20,072 bases of DNA from UBA3537 sp038106885 (GTDB lineage Bacteria > Bacteroidota > Bacteroidia > Flavobacteriales > Flavobacteriaceae): assembly GCA_038106885.1 (NCBI GenBank), contig JAYNFX010000029.1:1-20072 (forward strand). The letters run 5' to 3'. The translations under genes and the position numbers were made by a program. The notes beneath the pieces were generated by a model that was not told the DNA's origin, ran no database searches, and saw nothing but the letters and a program-made list of their open reading frames with translations. Below, piece after piece: positions 1-7,298 of this stretch (position 1 is the stretch's first letter; every line of letters begins with the position of its first letter).

Positions 1-251
1 CATTAACTGAAATTCAAATTGATAATATTATTGCATCGGGTGCAAAAAAATCAGTTGTAACAAAAAAATCAGTAGCAAAGCCAGTAACTAAAAAATCAAC
101 TACAGCGAAACCAAAAGTAGCTGAAGTAAAAGCACCTGCTCAGGATTTAAGTAAAATGACTGTATCTCAATTAAAAGAAATAGCTAAGACAAAAGGAATA
201 ACTGGAATTTCTTCAATGAAAAAAGCAGATTTAATATCAGCTTTAAGCTAG
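1..251 (+). CDS. rplU: 50S ribosomal protein L21, C-terminal part with Rho-N-like tail (partial)
   Basis: The start lies outside the window; the frame runs from base 3 to a TAG at 249-251. The first residues (LTEIQIDNIIASGAKK) look like the end of the L21 core, which binds 23S rRNA in the large subunit. The position just before rpmA fits the conserved rplU-rpmA operon. After the core comes a Lys/Ala/Thr/Val/Pro-rich linker with repeated KKS units (about residues 14-45 of the visible part). A final block of about 35 residues follows, with the pattern LSKMTVSQLKEIAK..GI..ISSMKKADLI.AL. That block resembles the Rho N-terminal/SAP-like helical motif. Basic tails on L21 are common in Bacteroidota; the Rho-N-like ending is my reading of the motif and needs a profile search. 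Confidence 0.85.
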   Translation, partial: LTEIQIDNIIASGAKKSVVTKKSVAKPVTKKSTTAKPKVAEVKAPAQDLSKMTVSQLKEIAKTKGITGISSMKKADLISALS

Positions 252-281
252 AAAAATTCTAACATCAAAAATTGAAATAAA

Positions 282-542
282 ATGGCACATAAAAAAGGAG
301 TCGGAAGTTCGAAAAATGGTAGAGAATCGGAATCAAAACGCCTTGGAGTAAAAATCTTTGGTGGGCAACCTGCTATTGCTGGCAATATTATTGTTAGACA
401 ACGAGGTACAGCACATAATCCTGGAGAAAATGTTTATGCAGGTAAAGATCATACGCTTCATGCAAAAATTGACGGAATTGTAAAGTTTGAAAAAAAGAAG
501 AACAATAAATCATATGTTTCTATTGTTCCTTTTGAAGCCTAA
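282..542 (+). CDS. rpmA: 50S ribosomal protein L27
   Basis: L27 is a large-subunit protein whose N-terminal arm reaches the peptidyl-transferase centre. The protein is 86 aa, the usual length. It begins MAHKKGVGSSKNGRESESKR, the family signature, and continues with the core GVKIFGGQPAIAGNIIVRQRG and the conserved HTLHAKIDGIVKFE region. There is no N-terminal extension needing protease cleavage of the kind seen in Firmicutes. It lies 30 bases after the L21 stop on the same strand and is followed by a good intrinsic terminator, so it ends the rplU-rpmA operon. The A-rich bases before the ATG contain no clear Shine-Dalgarno, as is usual in this phylum. Confidence 0.98.
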   Translation: MAHKKGVGSSKNGRESESKRLGVKIFGGQPAIAGNIIVRQRGTAHNPGENVYAGKDHTLHAKIDGIVKFEKKKNNKSYVSIVPFEA

Positions 543-563
543 TCATTTTTAAAGATTAAATAT

Positions 564-591
564 AAGTCTCGTAAATCACGAGGCTTTTTTT
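564..591 (+). terminator. Rho-independent terminator of rplU-rpmA
   Basis: A nine-pair stem (AAGTCTCGT, 564-572, with ACGAGGCTT, 578-586, containing one T-G pair) encloses the loop AAATC and runs into a T tract to 591. It starts 22 bases after the rpmA stop. The convergent acetyltransferase gene ends at 602, so the same hairpin could weakly stop its transcript too, but the reverse strand has only a broken U tract. Confidence 0.9.
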
Positions 592-601
592 ATGTAAAAA
601 A

Positions 602-1111
602 TCAAATTAATTTCTCATAGGCTAACCGCAGGTCACCATTTTCAAGGTAGATAATACCACAATAATTATAATTAAGTTTTAAGAGTAGATTTTGCATGCC
701 TGTATTGTCTACATGGGTATCAATTCGCATCGACTTGATTTTATTTTTTTTCAAAAACATTTCAAATGTTTTAAAAATGAATTTTGAAACACCACTTCTC
801 CTATTTTTTTTTGCTATTGCCATTCTGTGAATAACCCCATACCTATCGCTATTTGAGCTCATCCATTTTCCGTCAATAACTTTGTAGGTAGGCTCTAATC
901 TTGTAGAAAACATAGCCGTAGCAATAACATTATCACTATTTGATTTAACCAAATAGGATTCTTTATTTAATATATCATTAATTATAATATCATTATTTGG
1001 ATAATCATTTTGCCATTGGTCTATATTTTGATCTTTTAAATATTCCTGGGCATCACCAATGATTGCCATTATTGAAGTTAAATCTTTTTTTGTCGCTTTA
1101 ACGAGATTCAT
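602..1111 (-). CDS. GNAT family N-acetyltransferase
   Basis: Probably transfers an acetyl group from acetyl-CoA to an amine; the substrate cannot be read from the sequence. The 169-aa protein is of single-domain GNAT length. The acetyl-CoA-binding motif A is visible as IHRMAIAKKNRRSGVSKF (about residues 94-111), with the R-R-S-G-V-S pyrophosphate loop. Next is the strand and helix RIDTHVDNTGMQNLLLKLNY, and then the closing CGIIYLENGDLRLAYEK typical of this subfamily. It lies directly downstream of ahcY on the same strand, but a strong terminator sits only 3 bases before its ATG. Expression therefore needs read-through or processing. No promoter is visible between the genes. Confidence 0.88.
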   Translation of the reverse strand: MNLVKATKKDLTSIMAIIGDAQEYLKDQNIDQWQNDYPNNDIIINDILNKESYLVKSNSDNVIATAMFSTRLEPTYKVIDGKWMSSNSDRYGVIHRMAIAKKNRRSGVSKFIFKTFEMFLKKNKIKSMRIDTHVDNTGMQNLLLKLNYNYCGIIYLENGDLRLAYEKLI

Positions 1112-1114
1112 ATC

Positions 1115-1145
1115 AAAAAAAAGTCAAAACTTAATGTTTTGACTT
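1115..1145 (-). terminator. Rho-independent terminator of ahcY
   Basis: Read on the minus strand, AAGTCAAAAC and GTTTTGACTT form a perfect ten-pair stem (1145-1136 with 1130-1121) around a five-base loop, followed by a run of eight T. It starts 11 bases after the ahcY stop. The T run ends at 1115, almost touching the acetyltransferase ATG (1111-1109). Confidence 0.92.
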
Positions 1146-1156
1146 GGTAATATATT

Positions 1157-2473
1157 TTAATAACGGTAGTATTCGGGCTTAAATGGACCTTTTTGTTCTA
1201 CCCCAATATAATCTGCCTGATCTTTTCTTAGTTCAGTTAGCTCAACACCAATTTTATTTAAATGCAGCTTAGCTACTTTTTCATCAAGATGTTTTGGCAG
1301 CATATAAACTTTGTTTTCATAGGCGTCTTTATTCATCCAAAGCTCAATTTGAGCAAGAACTTGATTTGTAAATGAGTTGCTCATTACAAAACTTGGATGG
1401 CCTGTTGCACAGCCAAGATTTACTAGGCGTCCTTCAGCAAGTACAATAATGTCTTTATTGTCAATTGTGTATTTGTCAACTTGAGCTTTAATTTCGTCTT
1501 TTGTGTCACCATAGTTTTCATTTAACCAGGCCATGTCAATTTCATTGTCAAAGTGACCTATATTACAAACTATAGTTTTGTCTTTCATTGACATAAAATG
1601 TTTTCCACTAACAATATCTTTATTTCCTGTTGCGGTGACAACAATATCAGTAACAGGCAAAACAGTTTCTAATTTTTTAACCTCAAAACCATCCATTGCT
1701 GCCTGTAAAGCACAAATTGGATCAATTTCTGTAACAGTTACAATGCTTCCAGCTCCTCTAAATGAGGCAGCAGTTCCTTTTCCCACATCGCCATAACCGC
1801 AAACCACAACGCGTTTTCCAGCTAGCATAATATCTGTTGCTCTTCTTATGGCATCTACTGCACTTTCTTTACATCCATACTTGTTATCAAACTTACTTTT
1901 TGTTACAGAGTCATTTACATTAATTGCAGGCATAGATAGAGTTCCGTTTTTCATTCTTTCATATAATCTATGTACACCAGTTGTAGTTTCTTCACTAAGT
2001 CCATTGATTCCAGAAATTAGCTCAGGATATTGGTCAAATACCATATTTGTTAAATCACCACCATCATCTAATATCATATTGAGAGGTTTGCGATCTTCAC
2101 CAAAAAATAGAGTTTGCTCAATACACCAATTAAACTCTTCCTCACTCATTCCTTTCCAAGCATATACAGAAATTCCTACATCAGCTATTGCAGCCGCAGC
2201 TTGATCTTGTGTCGAGAATATATTACATGAGCTCCACGTAACTTCAGCTCCAAGTGCAATAAGTGTTTCGATTAGTACAGCTGTTTGAATAGTCATATGG
2301 AGGCAACCTGCTATACGGGCACCTTTTAAAGGCTGGCTATCTTTGTATTCTTCACGTAAACTCATTAAACCAGGCATTTCAGATTCAGCAAGTTCAATTT
2401 CTTTTCTTCCCCAATCAGCTAATGAAATATCTTTAACTTTATAGGATACGTAGGGTAGGGTCTTTACACTCAT
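1157..2473 (-). CDS. ahcY: Adenosylhomocysteinase (S-adenosylhomocysteine hydrolase)
   Basis: Splits S-adenosylhomocysteine into adenosine and homocysteine, clearing the product inhibitor of methyltransferases in the activated methyl cycle; a cytosolic, NAD-dependent enzyme. The 438-aa length is normal. Visible motifs include the substrate-domain segment GCLHMTIQTAVLIETL (about 56-71), DDGGD (136-140) and EETTTGVHRLYER (161-173). The catalytic region NDSVTKSKFDNKYGCKES (187-204) follows, then the NAD-binding loop GYGDVGKG (226-233) and GHFDNEID. The C-terminal tail ends KPEYYRY, the segment that reaches the NAD site of the neighbouring subunit. No key residue is missing. It is transcribed away from the phosphopantetheinyl transferase gene and ends in its own terminator. 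Confidence 0.98.
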   Translation of the reverse strand: MSVKTLPYVSYKVKDISLADWGRKEIELAESEMPGLMSLREEYKDSQPLKGARIAGCLHMTIQTAVLIETLIALGAEVTWSSCNIFSTQDQAAAAIADVGISVYAWKGMSEEEFNWCIEQTLFFGEDRKPLNMILDDGGDLTNMVFDQYPELISGINGLSEETTTGVHRLYERMKNGTLSMPAINVNDSVTKSKFDNKYGCKESAVDAIRRATDIMLAGKRVVVCGYGDVGKGTAASFRGAGSIVTVTEIDPICALQAAMDGFEVKKLETVLPVTDIVVTATGNKDIVSGKHFMSMKDKTIVCNIGHFDNEIDMAWLNENYGDTKDEIKAQVDKYTIDNKDIIVLAEGRLVNLGCATGHPSFVMSNSFTNQVLAQIELWMNKDAYENKVYMLPKHLDEKVAKLHLNKIGVELTELRKDQADYIGVEQKGPFKPEYYRY

Positions 2474-2549
2474 TAGATAAAATTTAATTTTATAGCATTT
2501 GGATCAAATAACCAAAATAGCGTAATTTAGTTTAAGTTTTTCTCAACTG

Positions 2550-2557
2550 CAAAGATA
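2550..2557 (-). promoter_or_regulatory. Putative ahcY promoter -7 element
   Basis: The minus strand reads TATCTTTG, an exact match to the Bacteroidota -7 consensus TAnnTTTG. It lies about 75 bases upstream of the ahcY ATG in the divergent intergenic region. No convincing TTTG -33 partner is seen at the expected spacing, so this is a guess in AT-rich DNA. Confidence 0.35.
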
Positions 2558-2579
2558 ACTATTAACTTTTAATTTTCAG

Positions 2580-3209
2580 ATGCCGCTTTACAAATCTATT
2601 GAAGTCAATTCACAAACTAATGTTAAAATATGGCACATTAAAGAGTCACTAGATCAATTAAAATCAAAGGCTGAATTAAAAGACGAAAATTTGAATAGAT
2701 TAAGTTCTATGAAAAGTGACATTCGTAAAAAAGAATTTTTAAGTGTTAGGCTGCTCTTGAAATCATTTGGATTCTCCGATTATGATTTAACTTACAACGA
2801 TTCTGGAAAACCAATTCTTAAAAATGGATGCTTTATTTCTATTACTCACTCATTTGATTATTCTGCAGTTGCAATTAGTAAGTTTCCAATCGGAATTGAT
2901 ATTGAAAAAAAGCGTGATAAAATTCTAAAAATTGCTTCTAAGTTTATAGGTTTTGAGGCTAATTATTTAATCAATAAAGATCATTTTTACCAACGAAACT
3001 TAACAATCATTTGGGCTATTAAAGAGGCTTTGTATAAGCTATATTCAAAGCCTGGTATTTCATTTAAGAACCAACTGTTAGTAATACCATTTGGGCAGGG
3101 CAATGAAACAATTGCATGGATATTAGATGGTAAAAATCGACTAAGTTGTGATGCTTCCTTTATTGAATTTGAAAATTATATTTTTGCTACAGTAACAACT
3201 AAACAGTGA
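2580..3209 (+). CDS. 4'-phosphopantetheinyl transferase superfamily protein (Sfp-like)
   Basis: Predicted to move the phosphopantetheine arm of coenzyme A onto a serine of an acyl- or peptidyl-carrier protein. The 209-aa length fits the Sfp-type group, a fused pseudo-dimer, rather than the short AcpS. The N-terminal half carries NDSGKP (73-78) and SITHS (88-92), which contact CoA in the family. The magnesium site is GIDIE (105-109), and the second signature WAIKEALYK is at 145-153. All the acidic residues expected for metal binding (D107, E109, E149) are present. Its stop overlaps the GTG start of the PnuC gene, so the two are translationally coupled. No carrier-protein or synthase gene is nearby, so the target is unknown. 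Confidence 0.92.
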   Translation: MPLYKSIEVNSQTNVKIWHIKESLDQLKSKAELKDENLNRLSSMKSDIRKKEFLSVRLLLKSFGFSDYDLTYNDSGKPILKNGCFISITHSFDYSAVAISKFPIGIDIEKKRDKILKIASKFIGFEANYLINKDHFYQRNLTIIWAIKEALYKLYSKPGISFKNQLLVIPFGQGNETIAWILDGKNRLSCDASFIEFENYIFATVTTKQ

Positions 3210-3820
3210 AAGAATTTATTGACTTTTTTTTTCAACCTTATTATGCTAGTTCAACATTAGACGTCTTAATTGAATTAATTGCAGTGTCTTTTGGAATTGC
3301 GAGTGTCATATTTGCAAAAAATGAAAATATATTGGTTTTTCCAACAGGTATAATTAGCACAATTTTATATATTATAATATGCTATAAATTCATACTATAT
3401 GGTGATATGTTGATTAATATTTACTACACCTTGATGAGTCTTTATGGATGGTATGTATGGAGCTTTAAAGTTTCAGGTGAGAATGTTGTTATTACAACTT
3501 CAAAAAAAGATGATGTTGCAAAGTCTATATTTATATTTTTAAGTACGATTGTCATAATTTCTTGTATCTATGTTTACTTTGATAGAATGAGAAATATGAC
3601 AGATTATTTAGATACATTTACAACTGCTATTTTTTTTACTGCGATGTGGTTAATGGCTAATAAAAAAATTGAACATTGGATATTTTGGATTATTGGAAAT
3701 TTAATTTCTATTCCTTTATATTTCGTTAAGGGTCTCGGTTTTTCAAGTATACAATTCACAATATTTTTAATTTTAGCCATAATTGGTTATATGGAATGGA
3801 AGAAAAACTTAATCAAATAA
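3206..3820 (+). CDS. pnuC: PnuC-family vitamin transporter (nicotinamide riboside or thiamine)
   Basis: Inner-membrane facilitator of the PnuC family, which imports vitamin nucleosides that are trapped by phosphorylation inside the cell. At 204 aa it shows about seven hydrophobic segments. The family signature INIYYTLMSLYGWYVW (about 70-85) and the second-half motif AMWLMANKKIEHWIFWIIGN (about 146-165) are clear. The start is GTG, sharing bases with the upstream TGA stop (GTGA). A kinase gene of the NadR type overlaps its end by 25 bases, which suits nicotinamide riboside uptake. However, a TPP riboswitch and TonB receptor follow directly, and in Bacteroidota PnuC relatives (PnuT) also carry thiamine. 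Family is secure; substrate is not. Confidence 0.9.
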   Translation: MKEFIDFFFQPYYASSTLDVLIELIAVSFGIASVIFAKNENILVFPTGIISTILYIIICYKFILYGDMLINIYYTLMSLYGWYVWSFKVSGENVVITTSKKDDVAKSIFIFLSTIVIISCIYVYFDRMRNMTDYLDTFTTAIFFTAMWLMANKKIEHWIFWIIGNLISIPLYFVKGLGFSSIQFTIFLILAIIGYMEWKKNLIK

Positions 3821-4374
3821 AATCAACTTGTATTAAAATTGTTTTTTTTGGACCAGAATCTACAGGTAAATCAACTTTATCTGATGCTTTAGCCAAACAT
3901 TATAAAACAGCATGTGTGCCAGAATATGCTAGAGACTTTTTGCAACGTAAATGGGATATGTTCGGGAAGACTTGTGAAAAACAGGATTTGTGGCCCATAG
4001 CTAAAGGTCAAATAGCCTTAGAGAATAAAATCTCGAAAGAAGCCAATAGAGTACTTTTTTGTGATACAGATTTATTACAAACCAAGGTTTATTCAGAAGT
4101 ATACTATTCAGGGTATTGTGATCCTAGGATTGAAAAAGGCGCTAAAAAAAACCATTATGACCTTTATTTTTTATGCGATGTCGATATCCCTTGGGTTGCC
4201 GACGATTTAAGAGACAAACCTCATGAAAGAAAGCTTATGTTTAAAGCATTTGAAAACGAACTCCAAAAACAAAATTGTAAATATGTTGTAATTAAAGGTG
4301 ATTTTCGTCAGAGGTTTAATACTGCAATTCATCATGTAAATGCTTTACTTGGAAAATTTGAATCAATGACTTAA
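3796..4374 (+). CDS. NadR-type ATPase / ribosylnicotinamide kinase-like protein
   Basis: A stand-alone P-loop kinase of 192 aa resembling the C-terminal ribosylnicotinamide kinase domain of NadR, without the adenylyltransferase and DNA-binding domains of the enterobacterial protein. The Walker A loop is GPESTGKST (19-27), followed by the NadR-like VPEYARDFL (about 43-51). The segment LFCDTDLLQTKVYSEVYY provides the acidic Walker B/substrate residues. The start overlaps the end of pnuC by 25 bases. Known PnuC partners phosphorylate the incoming vitamin, so I infer vitamin trapping. The substrate is either nicotinamide riboside or, given the adjacent thiamine-regulated receptor, thiamine. It ends the operon before the riboswitch. 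Confidence 0.85.
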   Translation: MEEKLNQIKSTCIKIVFFGPESTGKSTLSDALAKHYKTACVPEYARDFLQRKWDMFGKTCEKQDLWPIAKGQIALENKISKEANRVLFCDTDLLQTKVYSEVYYSGYCDPRIEKGAKKNHYDLYFLCDVDIPWVADDLRDKPHERKLMFKAFENELQKQNCKYVVIKGDFRQRFNTAIHHVNALLGKFESMT

Positions 4375-4437
4375 TATAAGAATCTAAAAATTTTATTAAA
4401 TATTGGTGTAATATTAATTTGTTATGTAAATTCGTGA

Positions 4438-4520
4438 TGTTCTCAAAAAAGGGGTGCCGTTAGGCTGAGATCATACCCATTGAACCTAGAACAGGTAATG
4501 CTGTTTAGGGAAGAAGAAGT
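4438..4520 (+). promoter_or_regulatory. TPP (thiamine pyrophosphate) riboswitch, THI box
   Basis: The conserved aptamer core is present in order: GGGGTGCC (4451-4458), a very short P3 arm (GCC, loop GTTA, GGC), CTGAGA (4465-4470), ATACCC, GAACCT, and the P5 arm AACAG/CTGTT around GTAATG. TAGGGAA closes the core. It lies 75 to 155 bases ahead of the TonB-dependent receptor and after the stop of the NadR-like gene. It should lower receptor expression when TPP is plentiful. No strong terminator with a U tract follows, so control of translation is more likely. A 7/8 match to TAnnTTTG (TTAATTTG, 4414-4421) may be its promoter element. Confidence 0.95.
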
Positions 4521-4576
4521 TATTACTTCTATCATTTATAAATTATAAAAACAAAGAATAATTACCTCTTTTTATT

Positions 4577-4592
4577 CGATTAAACATAATCG
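4577..4592 (+). promoter_or_regulatory. Hairpin abutting the receptor start codon (possible expression platform)
   Basis: CGATTA (4577-4582) and TAATCG (4587-4592) form a perfect six-pair stem with the loop AACA. The stem ends one base before the ATG at 4594. A second small hairpin, AGAAGT/ACTTCT (4515-4530), directly follows the aptamer. Together they suggest that start-site access is the switched step; this is inference. Confidence 0.45.
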
Positions 4593-4593
4593 T

Positions 4594-6717
4594 ATGAAAA
4601 ATTACATTCTTTATATTATTCTATTAGTAGTTGGATACTCACCACTTTTAGCTCAGGAAATTTCAAAACAAGATTCAATCTATTTACAAGATTTAGACGA
4701 AGTTTTTGTAAAATCTGTAAGGGTTGATTCAAAAGCTCCAATTACTCATTCAAATGTTGGGAAAGATGACATACGCAAAAGAAATTTGGGGCAAGATATT
4801 CCGATTCTATTAAATTATTTACCGTCTGTTGTTTCTTCATCAGATGCTGGTGCTGGAGTTGGTTATACATATTTAAGAGTAAGAGGCTCTGACGCTACTC
4901 GCATAAATGTAACAATTAATGGAATTCCATATAATGATCCTGAAAGCCAAGGGACATTTTGGGTAAATTTAGGAGATTTTGCATCATCGGTTGAGAGTCT
5001 ACAATTGCAAAGAGGAGTTGGCACATCTACAAATGGTTCGGGAGCTTTTGGAGCTAGTTTAAATATTTTAACAGATGGAATATCAAAAGAGTCAGGTGCT
5101 GAAATTTCAAATTCTTTTGGATCATTTGGGACACAAAAGAATACTATAAAATTTACAACAGGACTATTAAATAATCATTTTGAATTTTCTGGAAGACTTT
5201 CAAAAATTTATTCTGATGGTTATGTTGACCGCGCATTTACAAATCTAAAATCTTATTTTCTTCAGGGCAGCTATGTTGATGACAATACAGTAATTAAAGC
5301 AATAACATTTGGAGGAAAAGAAAAAACATATCAATCATGGTATGGATTGACTAAATCTCAACTTCAGGAAGATCGTACTCAAAATCCATATACTTATGAT
5401 AATGAAACAGATAATTATTGGCAAGATCATTATCAATTTCATTGGAATGAAAAATTAAATTCTAATTGGGTAACAAATCTTGGTTTAAATTATACTCGAG
5501 GTAAAGGCTATTTTGAACAATACAAAGAGGGCAGGAGTGCAGCTGATTATAATAATTTGATTAATGATGATAGTGACGTGATTGTTCGCCGATGGCTTAA
5601 CAATCATTTTTATGTTGTTAATGCGAATGCAACATATAAAAAAAATAACCTAGAAGTTGTTTCTGGGTTATCATTCAGCGATTACACAAATGATCACTAT
5701 GGTGAGCTAATATGGGGTAGTGACTTAGCATCAGGAGTTTCTGTTAGAGATCGTTATTATCTGAGTATTTCAGATAAATCTGATATTAGTATATTTTCAA
5801 AAGCTATATTTAATATTTCAGATGTATTTCAAGCATATATTGATCTTCAAACAAGATTTGTAAACTATTCAACAACAGGTCTCACGTCAGATATAAATAC
5901 TATTGATATAGATGAAAATTTCACCTTCTTTAATCCCAAAGTAGGGTTAACATATAATTTAAATTCATTAAATAGTTTATATTTTTCATTTTCACGCGCC
6001 AATAGGGAACCTAACAGAAATGATTATGAGAGTAATCCAAACGATGTAAGACATGAAGAGTTGAATGATTTTGAATTTGGATGGAGGCATGAAACTCAAA
6101 AACTAAGACTAAATGCTAATTTATATTTTATGCAATATAAAAATCAATTAGTTTTAACTGGTGCATTAGATAATGTGGGAGAGTATTTAAGAGAAAATGT
6201 TGAAAAAAGTTATCGATTAGGACTAGAGCTTGATTTGAATTTAATTTTATCTGATCAATTCTCAATTAATTCAAACTTAGCTATAAGTAAAAATAAAGTT
6301 CAAGACTTAACTATTAATAGGGATGGGGAAAGTCGTAATCTTGGAGATACAAATATTGCATTTTCCCCTAATGTAATTACCACAAATTCAATCCAATTTA
6401 ATCCTAACGATAACTTAAGAGTTTCCTTGATAGGTAAATTTGTTGGAGATCAGTATATGAGTAATACTGATACGGAAGCTTCAAGACTTGATGATTATTT
6501 TGTGACAGACTTGAATTTTAGTTATTCGTTTCCAGTGAATTCTATTTTTAAGAAAATTATTTTTTCAGGAATGATAAATAATATTTTTGATTTAGAATAT
6601 GTTGACAGAGGATACACTTATTTGGACACATGGAGTGGGCCTGTATCTCAAGAGATTCAAGGTTACTATCCACAAGCTACTAGAAATTTCCTATTAGGAG
6701 CCAGTTTTATATTTTAA
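4594..6717 (+). CDS. TonB-dependent outer-membrane receptor, thiamine-regulated
   Basis: A 707-aa outer-membrane active transporter powered by TonB/ExbBD. A signal peptide covers about residues 1-20 (hydrophobic LYIILLVVGYSPLLA, cut before QE). A TonB-box-like DEVFV is at 35-39. The plug domain (about 48-160) has typical segments such as YLRVRGSDATRINVTINGIP and LQRGVGTSTNGSGAFGASLN. The rest is a 22-strand-type barrel rich in alternating aromatic strands, and the protein ends in the terminal Phe (GASFIF). No carboxypeptidase-like N-terminal domain and no SusD partner are present. The TPP riboswitch upstream indicates uptake of thiamine or a thiamine precursor or phosphate. No terminator is obvious after it. 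Confidence 0.95.
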   Translation: MKNYILYIILLVVGYSPLLAQEISKQDSIYLQDLDEVFVKSVRVDSKAPITHSNVGKDDIRKRNLGQDIPILLNYLPSVVSSSDAGAGVGYTYLRVRGSDATRINVTINGIPYNDPESQGTFWVNLGDFASSVESLQLQRGVGTSTNGSGAFGASLNILTDGISKESGAEISNSFGSFGTQKNTIKFTTGLLNNHFEFSGRLSKIYSDGYVDRAFTNLKSYFLQGSYVDDNTVIKAITFGGKEKTYQSWYGLTKSQLQEDRTQNPYTYDNETDNYWQDHYQFHWNEKLNSNWVTNLGLNYTRGKGYFEQYKEGRSAADYNNLINDDSDVIVRRWLNNHFYVVNANATYKKNNLEVVSGLSFSDYTNDHYGELIWGSDLASGVSVRDRYYLSISDKSDISIFSKAIFNISDVFQAYIDLQTRFVNYSTTGLTSDINTIDIDENFTFFNPKVGLTYNLNSLNSLYFSFSRANREPNRNDYESNPNDVRHEELNDFEFGWRHETQKLRLNANLYFMQYKNQLVLTGALDNVGEYLRENVEKSYRLGLELDLNLILSDQFSINSNLAISKNKVQDLTINRDGESRNLGDTNIAFSPNVITTNSIQFNPNDNLRVSLIGKFVGDQYMSNTDTEASRLDDYFVTDLNFSYSFPVNSIFKKIIFSGMINNIFDLEYVDRGYTYLDTWSGPVSQEIQGYYPQATRNFLLGASFIF

Positions 6718-6755
6718 GAGATTTATTATTAAAAAAATCTTGAAGGCTTTAGTTT

Positions 6756-7205
6756 TTAATTAGAAATGAATAGTTCATTCCCTATTAATTCTATAAAATA
6801 TGGTCTTAGGTTACATCGCAGGTCTGGATTTTGTAAAGGTTGACCAGTAAATAAGCTATATCTATGTGTTTCAAATTCAGAACAGTTATTAATTGCTTCT
6901 ACTCCTGAAATAGTTAAAATTGAACATTCACCAAAAGGAATATTTGGATCAGCTGCATCAAATGCTACATAGCCAGTTCCTGTATTATTTACTATAAGCC
7001 CTCCATTACCTTCATTGGGTACATAAACAGGATTGCTTGGAAATGTTAATTGATTATATTGAGCTAAATTTAAGTTTAAACTTGTTTGAATGCCAAGATT
7101 CAAAAGATTATTACAATTGCTGTCATAGTTATCAGACTTTGAACAATTCTGTACAACCATAGAAAGGGCTAGAAGAATTACTGGTTTATATAATGCTTTA
7201 ATCAT
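6756..7205 (-). CDS. Small predicted lipoprotein, Rieske-like fold family without cluster ligands
   Basis: The frame opens at a TTG (7229), but I prefer the ATG at 7205. It gives a clean signal MIKALYKPVILLALSMVV followed by a lipidated-type Cys at residue 21 (QNCSKSD), for a 149-aa protein. The body has LNLAQYNQLTFPSNPVYVPN, GLIVNNTGTGYVAFDA, a CSILTI segment, YSLFTGQP and RPYFIELIGNELFISN. This matches my memory of a flavobacterial family encoded beside greA that resembles Rieske [2Fe-2S] domains. The usual C-x-H and C-x2-H pairs are not seen here, so cluster binding is unlikely. Probably anchored in the outer or inner membrane, facing the periplasm. Function unknown. Confidence 0.7.
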   Translation of the reverse strand: MIKALYKPVILLALSMVVQNCSKSDNYDSNCNNLLNLGIQTSLNLNLAQYNQLTFPSNPVYVPNEGNGGLIVNNTGTGYVAFDAADPNIPFGECSILTISGVEAINNCSEFETHRYSLFTGQPLQNPDLRCNLRPYFIELIGNELFISN

Positions 7206-7265
7206 ATTACATTTATATTTACAAAGCAATAATACAATAAAAAATATCAGATATTAAATATTTTG

Positions 7266-7273
7266 TATATTTG
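7266..7273 (+). promoter_or_regulatory. Putative greA promoter -7 element
   Basis: TATATTTG is an exact match to TAnnTTTG. It lies 72 bases before the greA ATG and would start transcription near 7279, at the base of the leader hairpin. No -33 TTTG is seen at the expected distance. Confidence 0.4.
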
Positions 7274-7278
7274 TATAT

Positions 7279-7298
7279 GATCTCGTTCCAGCGAGATC
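7279..7298 (+). promoter_or_regulatory. Perfect hairpin in the greA leader
   Basis: GATCTCG (7279-7285) pairs fully with CGAGATC (7292-7298) across the loop TTCCAG, and a T-rich stretch (TTTATGTTTTT) follows. It looks like a terminator but lies 48 bases upstream of greA. The nearest plus-strand gene upstream ended more than 560 bases earlier, behind an opposing gene. It is therefore a 5' leader structure, either a stabilising stem or an attenuator. Confidence 0.6.

Noticed and set aside
1848..2204. Open frame of 118 codons on the plus strand (and another at 1578-1796)
   Set aside because: Both lie wholly inside ahcY on the other strand and resemble no known protein; they are shadows of its codon use.
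6718..6755. AGATTT/AAATCT inverted repeat between the receptor and lipoprotein genes
   Set aside because: Six AT-rich pairs with no proper T tract on either strand; too weak to call a terminator.
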